A stretch of DNA of 64,000 bases from Streptomyces sp. WM6386 (GCF_000972385.1 NZ_JXTE01000015.1:67864-131863); one strand, 5' to 3'. Shown: positions 35,941-45,263, counted from the stretch's first letter. Notes: generated by a model from the letters alone, not told the origin. Made by a program: numbers and translations.

Positions 35941-36846
35941 ATGCAATTGGATTTGAACCTCCTCGCCGCGCTCGACGCGCTGCTGGAGGAGGGAAGTGTG
36001 GCCGGGGCGGCCGCGCGCCTGCACGTCACCGCCCCTGCGATGAGCCGGAGTCTGGGCCGGATCCGGCGCACGACCGGGGACCAGATCCTGGTGCGCACCG
36101 GTCGCACGATGACCCCGACGCCGTATGCGATCGCCGTCCGGGAACAGGTGCACGAGCTGCTGCACCAGGTCCAGGGAGTGCTGGCACCGAGCCATGAACT
36201 CGATCTGGCCACGTTGGAGCGCACTTTCACACTCCGTTGGCACGATTCCCTGGTCGCCCTGAGCGGCCCCGCACTGCTCGCGGCCGTGCGTGGACGGGCG
36301 CCGGGCGTGCGATTGCGTTTCGTCGCGGAATCGAGCATCGACACCCCCGAGTTGCGGCGCGGTGAGGTCGACCTGGAGGCGAATGCCAACCGCCCGAGCG
36401 CACCGGAGATCCGTGCCGAGAATGTGGGCGAGACCCGCCTCGTCGTCGTCGTGAGGCAGGGGCACCCCCTCACCCGCGTCAGGACCGTCACCGCAAAGCA
36501 GTACGCCGCCGCTGAGCACATCACCGTCTCGCGACGTGGAAACCTCAGCAATGCCCTCGACGACGCCCTCGCGCAGCTCGGCCTCACCCGCCGCGTGGTG
36601 GCGACCGCTCCCACGGAAGCGGCCGCGCTGGAGTTCGCGCGCGGATCCGATCTCCTGCTCAGCGTCCCCGAAGCCACCACGCGGTCAGCGGTCGCCGACC
36701 TCGGCCTGGTCGTGCTCCCCCTCCCGCTCGAACTGCCGTCGGCGCCCATCTACCTGTCGTGGCATCAGCGCTACGACACCGACCACGCCCACGCCTGGCT
36801 GCGCGGGCTGGCGCGAACCGCGCTGGCCATGTGCGGAGCGTCGTAG
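35941..36846 (+). CDS. LysR-family transcriptional regulator
   Basis: This 301-residue LysR regulator starts at ATG 35941 (MQLDLNLLAALDALLEEGSV), where family homology begins; an upstream frame from 35914 lacks support. The winged helix is at 1-60 (AGAAARLHVTAPAMSRSLGR). The effector domain covers about 85-295 (FTLRWHDSLVALSGPALLAA, ETRLVVVVRQGHPL, AALEFARGSDLLLSVPE). It probably controls the divergent IMPase-like/F420-reductase operon. 36847-37070 downstream holds nothing recognised. Confidence 0.87.
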   Translation: MQLDLNLLAALDALLEEGSVAGAAARLHVTAPAMSRSLGRIRRTTGDQILVRTGRTMTPTPYAIAVREQVHELLHQVQGVLAPSHELDLATLERTFTLRWHDSLVALSGPALLAAVRGRAPGVRLRFVAESSIDTPELRRGEVDLEANANRPSAPEIRAENVGETRLVVVVRQGHPLTRVRTVTAKQYAAAEHITVSRRGNLSNALDDALAQLGLTRRVVATAPTEAAALEFARGSDLLLSVPEATTRSAVADLGLVVLPLPLELPSAPIYLSWHQRYDTDHAHAWLRGLARTALAMCGAS

Positions 36847-37070
36847 TCGGCGCCGTCCGCGCACGGCCGGCCGCTGTACGGACTTGTAGCAGCAGTGGTT
36901 GAGCCCGTCGAAGAACACGGGTCGCCGTGCAGGACATCGGCAAGGAAACTGGCTCACCCTTTCGCCACTCCTTGAGCGCATGATCCTGCTCGTCCCGGCA
37001 AGCGCCGCCGACAGACCTGGAGCACAAACGCGTCGACGCCCTGGGGGTTCATCCCGCGTGGGCGCGTATC

Positions 37071-37628
37071 TCAGACACGGACGGAGTGGCGATCCAGCAG
37101 GGCACGAAGCCGCTCGACATCGTCGGCTGTGCTCAACCCGCGCTTGGGCAGGACCTCAAGGCACATGATGTTGGGGTCCCGACTGAGCAGGACGAAGTGG
37201 CCGGGCGTCTCTCGGTAGCCCTGGAGGACCGACCACTTCTGGATGAGCGTGCTGTGGTCGTTGGCGGTGGTGATGCCGACATCGGACACGGCTGTGCGGT
37301 ACTCGCCCTGTCCTCCGACAATGCGCTGCACCTGGGCAGCCTGCAAGCGCGGATAGCCGCCCACCACCAGGACGACGAACAGGAACAGAACGGTGGAGAC
37401 CACGTCGACACTGCCGCGACTGATGGTGCTCAGCAGCCACTGTCCCACCCACAGTGCGAGAAACACGCCCCGCAGCACCAGCCCCCACCGCTTGATCCGC
37501 TGCCGGACCCGCAGGCCGACCAACGTGTCGGCGGGCTGAGGACGGTACACCAACTGCACCACCGCCTCGTCCCCGACATCGGCGGCACGTTCCTCGCCGT
37601 TGTCCATCATCTTCCGGCCTTCGGCCAT
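37071..37628 (-). CDS. YcxB-like membrane protein
   Basis: This 185-residue protein starts at ATG 37628 after GGGGAGGG. Two adjacent membrane helices lie near 47-66 (WGLVLRGVFLALWVGQWLL) and 76-92 (VVSTVLFLFVVLVVGGY). They are followed by a cytoplasmic beta-rich YcxB C-terminal domain (YRTAVSDVGITTANDHSTLI, YRETPGHFVLLSRDPNIMCL, VLPKRGLS). The fold resembles PH-like domains and its role is unknown. It is monocistronic. The 37629-37955 gap carries an unidentified remnant. Confidence 0.78.
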   Translation of the reverse strand: MAEGRKMMDNGEERAADVGDEAVVQLVYRPQPADTLVGLRVRQRIKRWGLVLRGVFLALWVGQWLLSTISRGSVDVVSTVLFLFVVLVVGGYPRLQAAQVQRIVGGQGEYRTAVSDVGITTANDHSTLIQKWSVLQGYRETPGHFVLLSRDPNIMCLEVLPKRGLSTADDVERLRALLDRHSVRV

Positions 37629-37659
37629 GGTCCCTCCCCGTAGAGACAACCCGCGGATC

Positions 37660-37870
37660 CTACCGGCGACGCCCACCGGCTGGGCCATCGACGGGGCGTC
37701 CACCGAACAGGCTCGTGGCGAGAGTGTTGAGCCAGCCGGGCAGTGCGGTGACGTCGTGCTGATCAAGCATCGCGGCGAACCCAGGGGCGAGTTCGTGAAC
37801 GTGCGCCTGGAACCAGCGCCTGATGCCGACGTACAGGAAGCAGACCTCGCTCGGCTCAACTCCCCCACCT
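37660..37870 (-). pseudogene. Unidentified protein remnant
   Basis: The minus frame has protein-like composition, with FLYVGIRRWFQAHVHELAPG, FAAMLDQHDVTALPGWLNTL and ATSLFGG. I recognise no family and no start with a ribosome binding site. The stretch may be the end of a lost gene. Confidence 0.25.
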
Positions 37871-37955
37871 GATGAGGTTCTCCGAAACCTTCCACCGCAG
37901 TGCGGTTGATCCACCAGACTCGCCCTTGTTTCCAACGGAGATAGGGAAGGCAAGC

Positions 37956-38519
37956 ATGGCGAACAGCGCACTTCTGGTGATGGACGTCCAACGGGACGTC
38001 GTGGCCATCGCCGACGACGGTTCCGGATATCTGCCGCGCTTGCGCAGAGCGATCGACGGTGCCCGGGCTGCCGGCATACCCGTGATCTACGTGGTGATGG
38101 GGTTACGGCCGGGCGATCCGCAAGTCAGCCCTCGCAACAGGGTGATGGCGAACGTCGTGCGGGCCGGCCTGTTCACCGAGGGCGCCCCTGGCACCGAGAT
38201 TCATGACGACGTTGCGCCCCAGCAGGGCGACGTGGTGGTTACCAAGAGGCGGGGCAGCGCGTTCTCGGGCAGCGACCTCGACTTGGTACTCAGGGCTCGC
38301 GATATCGACAGCCTCGTTCTCACCGGCATCGCCACCAGCGCGGTAGTGCTGTCCACCCTGTGGCATGCCATCGATCTGGACTTCGGCCTCACCGTCCTGG
38401 CGGATGCCTGCCTCGACACCGACCCCGAGGTGCACACGATGCTCACCGAAAGGCTGTTCCCGCAGTGGGCAGATGTCGTCGCCGTCGAGGACTGGCTCAA
38501 GGTCATCGCACGGCAATAG
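37956..38519 (+). CDS. Isochorismatase-fold hydrolase lacking the catalytic Cys; TTA codon
   Basis: This 187-residue isochorismatase-family protein starts at ATG 37956 after GGGAAGG. The catalytic Asp10 (LLVMDVQRD) and Lys97 (VVVTKRRGSAF) are present. The Cys of nicotinamidase-type members is replaced by Val130 in LTGIATSAVVLSTLWHAI, as in isochorismatase-like members without a nucleophile Cys. A cysteine-hydrolase mechanism is therefore unlikely. Codon 50 is TTA (38103-38105), a bldA-dependent codon. It stands alone, divergent from the YcxB gene region. Confidence 0.85.
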   Translation: MANSALLVMDVQRDVVAIADDGSGYLPRLRRAIDGARAAGIPVIYVVMGLRPGDPQVSPRNRVMANVVRAGLFTEGAPGTEIHDDVAPQQGDVVVTKRRGSAFSGSDLDLVLRARDIDSLVLTGIATSAVVLSTLWHAIDLDFGLTVLADACLDTDPEVHTMLTERLFPQWADVVAVEDWLKVIARQ

Positions 38520-38609
38520 TGACCGTCCGGACTCTCGCATGCTGGGCAAGACGGCATCGCCTCCCACCCTCCGGGGGAGGTCAGCCCTCCTCGCCCCCAC
38601 CGACCCACG

Positions 38610-38940
38610 GCGGCACGAGTCGCTTCCAGGCCCGGGCCCTCGCCGGTCTCGCCACGGCCCTGGAACAGTGCGGCGAACTGACCGAGGCCCGCGCCCACTT
38701 CACGGAGGCCCACCGCCTGTTCGTCACGGCCGGCGACACGACCTCCGCCGCCGACACGACGACCGCCCTGGCACGCCTCGCGGGAAAATCCGGTTGCGGA
38801 AGACGCGGTCCGCGACGGAGCACCTCGAACTGGATGAGCAGGGAGAACCGGTCAAGGAGCTGCCCCCGGGGGAACCGGACATCGAGCCCTGGGAACGCCA
38901 GCTCCATTGGCCGCAGACCGGCGCGGCTGCGAAACCGCCT
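38610..38940 (+). pseudogene. Fragments of a TPR/BTAD-type regulator and an unknown protein
   Basis: One + frame gives RFQARALAGLATALEQCGEL, TEARAHFTEAHRLFVTAGDT and TSAADTTTALARLAG, a tetratricopeptide end typical of AfsR/BTAD-type regulators. From about 38810 another frame gives TEHLELDEQGEPVKELPPGE, PDIEPWERQLHWPQTGAA, which I cannot assign. Neither has a start. 38941-39107 holds no other feature. Confidence 0.4.
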
Positions 38941-39107
38941 CCCAGCCGTCACTTGAAAGCTCAACTGGGTACCGCTTCGGTGAAATTGGGGTCAACAGCG
39001 GAAGCAGAGTGCTAGACATCGGAACGATCCGATCTGAACAACACATTGTGACCGTCTCGTTGAGGAGAGTGTCGAACACGAGGCGGGTCCAAGCCGATAG
39101 GACGACC

Positions 39108-41222
39108 GTGTCGCACACCCCCACTGCCGCGGGCCGAAGATTCGGTGCCCGCAACTTGCGTGTGGCCCAAAAACTTCAGGCCATCCTGCTGATCCCGGTG
39201 CTCGTCGCCCTCGTCCTCGGCGGCGTACGGGTCAAACGCTCCGTCGACACCTGGCAGACGGCCAAGGACGCGGTCCGTGTGGCGGAACTGGTCCAGGCGG
39301 CGAACACCTACGCCAGCGATGCCATCAACGAACGCGACGTCTCGGTCATCCCGTTGGTGAAAGGCGAGCGCAACTCCGACACCGTCGCCAAGGCCCGGCA
39401 GATCACCGACCAGGACGCAAAGAAGTTCGACGAGGCGGTCGCCCGTATGCCGAGCACCGCCAGCCTCGAGCGCCGGGTCCAACTCGTCCGCGCGGGCGAG
39501 AAGCGGCTCGCGACAGTACGCGCCAACGCTTTCACATCCAGCCTGACCGGCGTGCAGACCGAGGAGAGCTACCACGCCGTGCAGCACCCGCTGATGGAAA
39601 TCTCCAACGAACTGGGCTTCGGCATCAGCAGCCAGGCCACCTTCGGCCGCACCCTGTACGCCATCTCACTCACCCAGGCGGCCGAGTCGCTGATCCGCGC
39701 CATCGGCACCCACCTCCTCATCGAGGACCGAAGCAGGCTCGCCAAGGGGGAACTCCAAGCCCAGCTCGCCTCGTTCAGCTCCTACATCTACCTCGAACAG
39801 ATCGCGCTGCAGGAGTACGCCGGCTTCGCCGGCACCGACGACATGGCCCGGTTGCGCAAGGCGCTCGCGAACGCGGAGGTGAAGGGGCGGCAGCAGATCG
39901 CAGAGGCCCAAACGCGGGCCGAGGCAGCCGGGCGGACCTTCGTCCCCCCGCCGGGTCTGGACGACATGACCAGCGCCATCGCCTCCGGCGCGACAGCGAC
40001 ACAACTCACCGAACGGGGCATCACGCCCGAGACGTTCTTCGCCGCCTCCACCCTCAGCTTCGACACCTACCGCAGTGTCGAGGTATACCTCGCCGGCACC
40101 GCGCTGGCCGAAGCCCACGACATCGCCGACGACGCCCGCAACGACGCCATCGTCAACGCAGCGCTCGTACTCGCCTCCATCCTCCTCGCCTTCCTCCTCG
40201 CGAACTGGGTGGCCCGCACGATGAGCACCAGCATGCGCCGCCTCAGCGCCTCCGCCCACGCCATCGCCGCACAGCGGCTGCCGGCCCGGCTGACCCAGCT
40301 CACCCGCGCCGTCCCGGGCCGGGTCGACTCCGACGTCGAACCCATCCCCATCACCAGCACGGACGAGATCGGCGAAGTCGCCCGCGCCTTCGACCACGTC
40401 CACCGCGAAGCCGTCCGGCTCGCCGCCGAACAGGCTCTGCTGCGCGCCAACATCAACACGATCCTCGGCAACCTGGCGCGCCGCAGCCAGTCCCTCATCG
40501 AGCGCCAGCTCGCCATGATCTCCGACCTGGAGGACAGGGAAGCCGACCCCGACCAGCTGGAGAACCTCTTCCAGCTCGACCACCTCGCCACACGTGTGCG
40601 CCGCAACGGCGAAAACCTCCTGGTGCTCAGCGGCGAGACTCCCGCCCAGCAGTGGGATCAGCCCATGCCTCTCGTCGACGTGGTCCGCGCCGCGGTCTCG
40701 GAAGTCGAGCAGTACGAGCGCATCCAGCTCTCCGGCATCCCGGAAGCCGAGATCGACGGGCGCGCCGTCAACGACCTGGTCCACCTGCTCGCCGAACTCC
40801 TGGAGAACGCCGCAGCCTTCTCCTCCCCGCACGTCCCGGTCCACATCACCGCCGCACGACTGCCCGACGGCCGGACCATCCTCGAGATACACGACCAGGG
40901 CATAGGCCTGCCCCACGAGGAGCTCGCGGACATCAACCGCATCCTTGCCGACCCGCCCACCGTCGACGCCGCGATCTCCCAGCGCATGGGTCTGTTCGTG
41001 GTGGGCCGACTGGCCGACCGACACGGCGTCCGAGTTCAGCTACGCCCCTCCCAGGATGAACAGGGGACCACGGCGCTGGTGATGCTGCCCCAAACGATCA
41101 CCCATCGAGCGGCGAACGACGAACCCGACGCCGACACCATGGCCCTGGTCGCATTCGTGGACAGTCCCTTCACCAAGGACGCCCCACACACCAACGAAAC
41201 GTGGCACAACCAGCCGTCCTGA
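39108..41222 (+). CDS. Nitrate/nitrite-sensor histidine kinase, conservon (CvnA) type, orphan
   Basis: This ~704-residue membrane sensor kinase starts at GTG 39108. The first helix is at about 25-43 (LQAILLIPVLVALVLGGVRV). An extracellular NIT sensing domain of about 300 residues follows, then a second helix near 344-363 (AALVLASILLAFLLANWVA) and a HAMP segment. The histidine helix contains LFQLDHLATRVRRNGENLLV, and the ATPase has the N-box LLAELLENAAAFSSPHVP and G-box IHDQGIGLPHEEL. This matches CvnA proteins, which normally precede roadblock, DUF742 and GTPase genes (CvnB-D). None of these follow here. Confidence 0.85.
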   Translation: MSHTPTAAGRRFGARNLRVAQKLQAILLIPVLVALVLGGVRVKRSVDTWQTAKDAVRVAELVQAANTYASDAINERDVSVIPLVKGERNSDTVAKARQITDQDAKKFDEAVARMPSTASLERRVQLVRAGEKRLATVRANAFTSSLTGVQTEESYHAVQHPLMEISNELGFGISSQATFGRTLYAISLTQAAESLIRAIGTHLLIEDRSRLAKGELQAQLASFSSYIYLEQIALQEYAGFAGTDDMARLRKALANAEVKGRQQIAEAQTRAEAAGRTFVPPPGLDDMTSAIASGATATQLTERGITPETFFAASTLSFDTYRSVEVYLAGTALAEAHDIADDARNDAIVNAALVLASILLAFLLANWVARTMSTSMRRLSASAHAIAAQRLPARLTQLTRAVPGRVDSDVEPIPITSTDEIGEVARAFDHVHREAVRLAAEQALLRANINTILGNLARRSQSLIERQLAMISDLEDREADPDQLENLFQLDHLATRVRRNGENLLVLSGETPAQQWDQPMPLVDVVRAAVSEVEQYERIQLSGIPEAEIDGRAVNDLVHLLAELLENAAAFSSPHVPVHITAARLPDGRTILEIHDQGIGLPHEELADINRILADPPTVDAAISQRMGLFVVGRLADRHGVRVQLRPSQDEQGTTALVMLPQTITHRAANDEPDADTMALVAFVDSPFTKDAPHTNETWHNQPS

Positions 41223-41351
41223 CCCAGGCTGTCCGACCAGGGAACCAAGCGGCACGGTCCGGTACGAGGTGACCGTGCGGCGGGATCGCCAAAGGAATAC
41301 AGGAGCGGTTCAGCCGGGTCACACGGATGCGCAATCCCTGGTCCAGCCGGA

Positions 41352-41747
41352 CTACGTCAGGACGAGAGGCACGGTGATGGTGAGGTGTTCGTCGGTGGTC
41401 GGCAGGGCGGTGGCAAGAGCGTTCATACGAGCCACGAGGTGACCGATCACCCGGCTGGTCAGTTCCTCGTCCCACTGCGCTGTGCCTTCCGGTGGCAGGC
41501 ACATCTCCTCCCCAGCAGGCGGGTTGCCACCGAGATAGCGCGCGGTGTCCATGTTGACGACCCAACAGGCCAGTGCGATCTTCACCTGCCCGGGAGCCGC
41601 CCACTGCGCCCGTACGTGGGCGCACATGCTGAAGTCGTCCCCGCCGAATGTGACTGTCGTGGAGAACGACCTGCCACGGGGGTACTGCCGTATCAGCTTG
41701 AGTACTGCTGGTTCCACAACGGCTCGCGCCATAGGTTCCGTAAACAC
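41352..41747 (-). CDS. Hypothetical protein
   Basis: This 131-residue protein starts at GTG 41747, chosen for the AGGGGG upstream; ATG 41732 (MARAVVEPAVLK) is an alternative. The sequence has VLKLIRQYPRGRSFSTTVTF, HVRAQWAAPGQVKIALACWV and LTSRVIGHLVARMNALATAL, with no signal peptide or membrane helix. I do not recognise the family. It converges with the sensor kinase gene and is divergent from the methyltransferase. Confidence 0.55.
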   Translation of the reverse strand: MFTEPMARAVVEPAVLKLIRQYPRGRSFSTTVTFGGDDFSMCAHVRAQWAAPGQVKIALACWVVNMDTARYLGGNPPAGEEMCLPPEGTAQWDEELTSRVIGHLVARMNALATALPTTDEHLTITVPLVLT

Positions 41748-41955
41748 CGTCTGCCCCCTGTCGAGCCTGGCCTTCAGCATCCCAGACGGGGCCTGCGACG
41801 CACAGGTCGCCTGCCGCCCCCGGCCCGTGCCTCGCCGGGGTCGGCCGCGGCGGTCGGGATTCTGTAGAGACGGTGGATGCGCCAAGTGCCTTGTCCCTAG
41901 GATGTATTGCCAGATGCACCGGTCAGCTCGGTGCGGTACTCGACTGGGGGAGACG

Positions 41956-42774
41956 ATGGAGTCCGGGAAGCGGTTGTCCACCAAGATCGACGCCACGGTT
42001 CCGACGGCCGCGCGCATGTACGACTACTACCTGGGCGGCAAGGACAACTACGCGGTCGACCGTGCCGCCTGCGAGGAACTGGACAAGGTGGTGCCCAGCA
42101 CCCGGGCACTGGCGCTGAACAACCGGCGCTTCCTGCAGCGGGTGGTGGGGACGCTGGCGCAGGAGTACGGCATCCGGCAGTTCCTGGACCACGGGTCCGG
42201 TCTGCCCACGCAGAACAACGTGCACCAGGTGGCCCAGCGCATCGATCCGACCTCGTGCGTCGTGTACGCGGACAACGATCCGATGGTTCTGGTGCACGGC
42301 CGGGCCCTGCTGGACCAGAACGACCGCACCGCCGTGATCCAGGCCGACCTGCGCGACACCGACGTGATCTTCTCCCACCCCGACACCCAGCGGCTGATCG
42401 ACTTCTCGCAGCCGGTGGGCGTGCTGTTCAACTCGGTGTTCCACTGCATTCCGGACAGCGACACGGAAGGCCCGCTCGCGGTGGTGAAGCGGGTGACCGA
42501 GCGGCTCGTGCCCGGCAGTTTCCTGGTGATGTGCCAACTGGTCAGCGAGGACCCTCAGGTGCGGGACTTCGTCACCGACTTCATGGACAAGGCCACGCAG
42601 GGGCACTGGGGTCGGGTGCGCGAGGAGAAGGACGTCGCGCAGTGGTTCGAGGGGCTGGAGATCCTCGAGCCCGGCCTGGTGGAAGTGTCCACCTGGCGGC
42701 CCGACACCGAAGTGGCTCCGCGTCAGCAGACCCACGAATGGGTCGAGTTCGGCGGATGTGGCCGCATCCTGTGA
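41956..42774 (+). CDS. SAM-dependent methyltransferase, DUF574 (PF04672) family
   Basis: This 272-residue protein starts at ATG 41956 after GGGGGAG. The family signature is complete: ATVPTAARMYDYYLGGKDNY, EYGIRQFLDHGSGLPTQNNV (glycine loop for SAM), VVYADNDPMVLVHGRALL and VGVLFNSVFHCIPDSD. The family is abundant in Streptomyces; target molecules are unknown. It converges closely with the XRE gene (12 nt between stops). Confidence 0.88.
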   Translation: MESGKRLSTKIDATVPTAARMYDYYLGGKDNYAVDRAACEELDKVVPSTRALALNNRRFLQRVVGTLAQEYGIRQFLDHGSGLPTQNNVHQVAQRIDPTSCVVYADNDPMVLVHGRALLDQNDRTAVIQADLRDTDVIFSHPDTQRLIDFSQPVGVLFNSVFHCIPDSDTEGPLAVVKRVTERLVPGSFLVMCQLVSEDPQVRDFVTDFMDKATQGHWGRVREEKDVAQWFEGLEILEPGLVEVSTWRPDTEVAPRQQTHEWVEFGGCGRIL

Positions 42775-42786
42775 CGGAGCGGCCGC

Positions 42787-43707
42787 TCACTGGCCCTCGT
42801 AGCGCAGCTTGACGGTCTCGCGCAGACGGTCGAGGGAGTCACGGGGGCTGAGCGCGTCGTCGGCCAGTTGGTCCAGCGCCACGCGGTACTGCTCGGTCTC
42901 GTCACGGTCCTCCAGGAACGTGGCGCTTCTGATGTGCTCCAGGTAGACGATGTCCGGGAGGTCGAGGCCGCCGAAGCGCAGGTAGGTGACCGGGATGGCC
43001 GGTGCGGACGCGTTGGTCACGTCCAGGGGTACGACCTGCACGACGACGTGCGGCTGCTCGGCCATCTCGATGAGGTGCTCCAGCTGTTCGCGCATGATCT
43101 CGCGGCTGCCCAGGATCCGCAGCAGCACCGACTCGTCGACGATCGCCCACAGCTGGGGCGCGTCCGGCCGCGCCAGCAGCTCCGCCCGCTTCATGCGCAG
43201 TTCCACGCGGCGGTTCACCTCGCGGCTCGGGGCAGCGGGCAGGCCTCGCTCCACGACGGCACGCGTGTAGGCGGGCGTCTGCAGCAGTCCGGGAACGTAC
43301 TGGATCTCGAACGTACGGATGGAATCGGCCGCTTCCTGCAGCCCGACCAGCCGGTCGAACCACTCCGGCATCAACCGCTTGTCGAAACGCTGCCACCACC
43401 CGGGCTCACCCGCCCGCCGCAGCAGCTGCAACAGGACGGACGCCTCGTACTCCTCCGTCTTGTAGAACTCCAGCAGCGCGCGGACATCGTCCTCGGTGGG
43501 TGGCCGGCGGCCCTTGCCCGCCTCGATGCGGGACAGCTTCGCCGGACTGAACCCCACGGCCCGAGCCGCCTGCTCCTGCGCCACGCCCGCGTCCTCGCGC
43601 AGGCCCGCCAGCTGCACGCCGACCAGCATCTTCAGCAAGGTCGGGGCGGGCTCGGTGCGCTGCAGGTACGGCTCGAGACGGGAGACACGCGGCGACTCGG
43701 AGGGCAT
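42787..43707 (-). CDS. XRE-family regulator with DUF5753
   Basis: This 306-residue protein starts at ATG 43707 after GGGAGT. The helix-turn-helix covers about 25-80 (LVGVQLAGLREDAGVAQEQA, AVGFSPAKLSRIEAGKGRRP). The DUF5753 ligand-like domain covers about 95-280 (SIRTFEIQYVPGLLQTPAYT, DESVLLRILGSREIMREQLE, VPLDVTNASAPAIPVTYLRF). Streptomyces carries dozens of these, usually paired with a DUF397 protein and an RsbW-like ATPase, as here. They influence development and antibiotic production. Confidence 0.9.
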   Translation of the reverse strand: MPSESPRVSRLEPYLQRTEPAPTLLKMLVGVQLAGLREDAGVAQEQAARAVGFSPAKLSRIEAGKGRRPPTEDDVRALLEFYKTEEYEASVLLQLLRRAGEPGWWQRFDKRLMPEWFDRLVGLQEAADSIRTFEIQYVPGLLQTPAYTRAVVERGLPAAPSREVNRRVELRMKRAELLARPDAPQLWAIVDESVLLRILGSREIMREQLEHLIEMAEQPHVVVQVVPLDVTNASAPAIPVTYLRFGGLDLPDIVYLEHIRSATFLEDRDETEQYRVALDQLADDALSPRDSLDRLRETVKLRYEGQ

Positions 43708-43811
43708 CCTGACTCCCGGTGGGCAGAAGGCAACAGCCTGCATTATCGCACCGGTTGGCCGCTGCGCGCATGTCCGGGCCCGCGACCGGTGCGGACGGCG
43801 CGCATCCCCTT

Positions 43812-44060
43812 TCACATGAGGTCGTCGAACTCGCCGTCCTTCACACCGGCCAGGAAGGCCGCGACCTCGGCGGACGTGTAGACCAGCGCGGGGCCGTGCG
43901 GATCACGGGAGTTGCGTATGGCCACGCCTCCCTCGGTCAGGGGCGCCACCTCGACGCAGTTGCCCTCGGCGTTGCTGTGGCGGCTCTTGGTCCAGCGGAC
44001 CTCCAGTGAACTCGCTTGCACCCCGTTCGGAACTGATGGCACTGCAGTCTCCTCGCGCAT
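43812..44060 (-). CDS. DUF397 protein
   Basis: This 82-residue protein starts at ATG 44060 (MREETAVPSVPNG); an in-frame upstream start at 44102 exists. The DUF397 core is VRWTKSRHSNAEGNCVEVAP, IRNSRDPHGPALVYTSAEVA and AFLAGVKDGEFD. DUF397 proteins are small partners of XRE/DUF5753 regulators and act with them as a toxin-antitoxin-like or regulator-modulator pair. It lies 104 nt upstream of the XRE gene on the same strand. Confidence 0.9.
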   Translation of the reverse strand: MREETAVPSVPNGVQASSLEVRWTKSRHSNAEGNCVEVAPLTEGGVAIRNSRDPHGPALVYTSAEVAAFLAGVKDGEFDDLM

Positions 44061-44192
44061 GACTGGCTCGATCCACACGTGCAATTTCTCGTGAAATTGC
44101 ACGGACTGGCTGTCGACGTGGATAATAACCCCGTCGCCAACCTCCGTGCTGGCGCCCAGTTCTGACGTCCTGACGCCACCTCAGGAGATGCC

Positions 44193-44696
44193 GTGTCGCA
44201 GCCCGCGCGCCCAGCACCCTGGTCTGGCCCGGCCGTGCTCCCGGCACACCGGGCCGCGCCCCCCGCCGCCGCTCCGCGCCCCACCGGCAGGAGCGCCACC
44301 CTGCGCCTGCCCGGCAGCAGCGAGGGATGCGCACAGGCACGCGAGTTCACCGAACGCGTGCTGGGCGAGTGGGAGTTGGGCCAGTGCCGGGACGACGCAC
44401 TGACCGTCGTCTCCGAACTCGCCGCCAACGCCGTCCTGCACGGCCGAAAGAGCGACACCCTCGACGACGGAGAGTCCGAGGTCTGGCTGCGACTCACACG
44501 CCGCACGACCCACCTGGTGTGCGCCGTGACCGACCAGGGCGACGGACTTCCGCACACGGCGCACGCACCGAAAGTGCTCAGCGAACACGGCCGTGGCCTG
44601 TTCATCGTCGAGGCCCTCGCACAGCACTGGGGATGGACCCGCCACACACCCCACTACAAGACCGTCTGGGCCATGCTGCCCACAGGGCGCGCCTGA
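44193..44696 (+). CDS. RsbW-like ATP-binding (HATPase_c) protein
   Basis: This 167-residue protein starts at GTG 44193 after GGAG. The single-domain GHKL ATPase has the N-box VVSELAANAVLHG, G1-box VTDQGDGLP and G2-box GRGLFIVEALAQHWGW. These proteins resemble anti-sigma kinases but in Streptomyces are often orphan partners of XRE/DUF397 pairs, as here (divergent). The next gene starts 1 nt after its stop, implying coupling. Confidence 0.87.
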   Translation: MSQPARPAPWSGPAVLPAHRAAPPAAAPRPTGRSATLRLPGSSEGCAQAREFTERVLGEWELGQCRDDALTVVSELAANAVLHGRKSDTLDDGESEVWLRLTRRTTHLVCAVTDQGDGLPHTAHAPKVLSEHGRGLFIVEALAQHWGWTRHTPHYKTVWAMLPTGRA

Positions 44697-44697
44697 C

Positions 44698-45225
44698 ATG
44701 AAGCCGTGTACCGAGCTCCAAAACAGTCAGGGAGCCGTGCCGCCGCCCCGTCAGCCCACCACGCTCCGCGACGTCGCTCTCGTGTCCTGGGGCGACATCG
44801 AGGACTCGTCGGGATCCGCCGCCGCCATCCCCTACCTGCTCGCCGCCATCGCCTCGGGCGACAAGGCCGCCGCGCAGAACGCGCTGGACCGATTGCGGCA
44901 CCGGATCTGTCGGCACGGCTTCGTCGTGGGACAGGCGACGGCCGTCACGGTCCCCTTCCTCTGGGACCTGGCCCAGCGCCCGCAGACGTCGTGCCGTGTG
45001 CAGGTCCTGCGCCTGCTGCGGAACATAGCCGACGCCCGGCAATGGGAGACCACCGCCGCCGCCTACCCGAAGCTCCGACGCCGCCACGGTGACCACATCG
45101 AGTGGGAGTCGGCCGCCCGCCGGGCCGTGCGCGCCCAGCGCAGCATCATCCCGCGTCTCCTGGCCGAGCGCGACACCGAACTCGTGGACGCGACCGAGGC
45201 TCTCGCCTCCACGCTGACCGAGTGA
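44698..45225 (+). CDS. Hypothetical helical protein coupled to the RsbW-like gene
   Basis: This 175-residue protein starts at ATG 44698, with the preceding stop and this start arranged as TGA-C-ATG, so the two are probably translationally coupled. It has an all-helical pattern (AAAIPYLLAAIASGDKAAAQ, NALDRLRHRICRHG, VPFLWDLAQRPQTSCRVQVL, RLLRNIADA) that resembles HEAT-type repeats. I do not recognise a named family. Linkage suggests it acts with the ATPase. Confidence 0.6.
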   Translation: MKPCTELQNSQGAVPPPRQPTTLRDVALVSWGDIEDSSGSAAAIPYLLAAIASGDKAAAQNALDRLRHRICRHGFVVGQATAVTVPFLWDLAQRPQTSCRVQVLRLLRNIADARQWETTAAAYPKLRRRHGDHIEWESAARRAVRAQRSIIPRLLAERDTELVDATEALASTLTE

Positions 45226-45263
45226 GGCCCACGGTGCCTCAGACGATGTGGGCAAGCCCGGCC

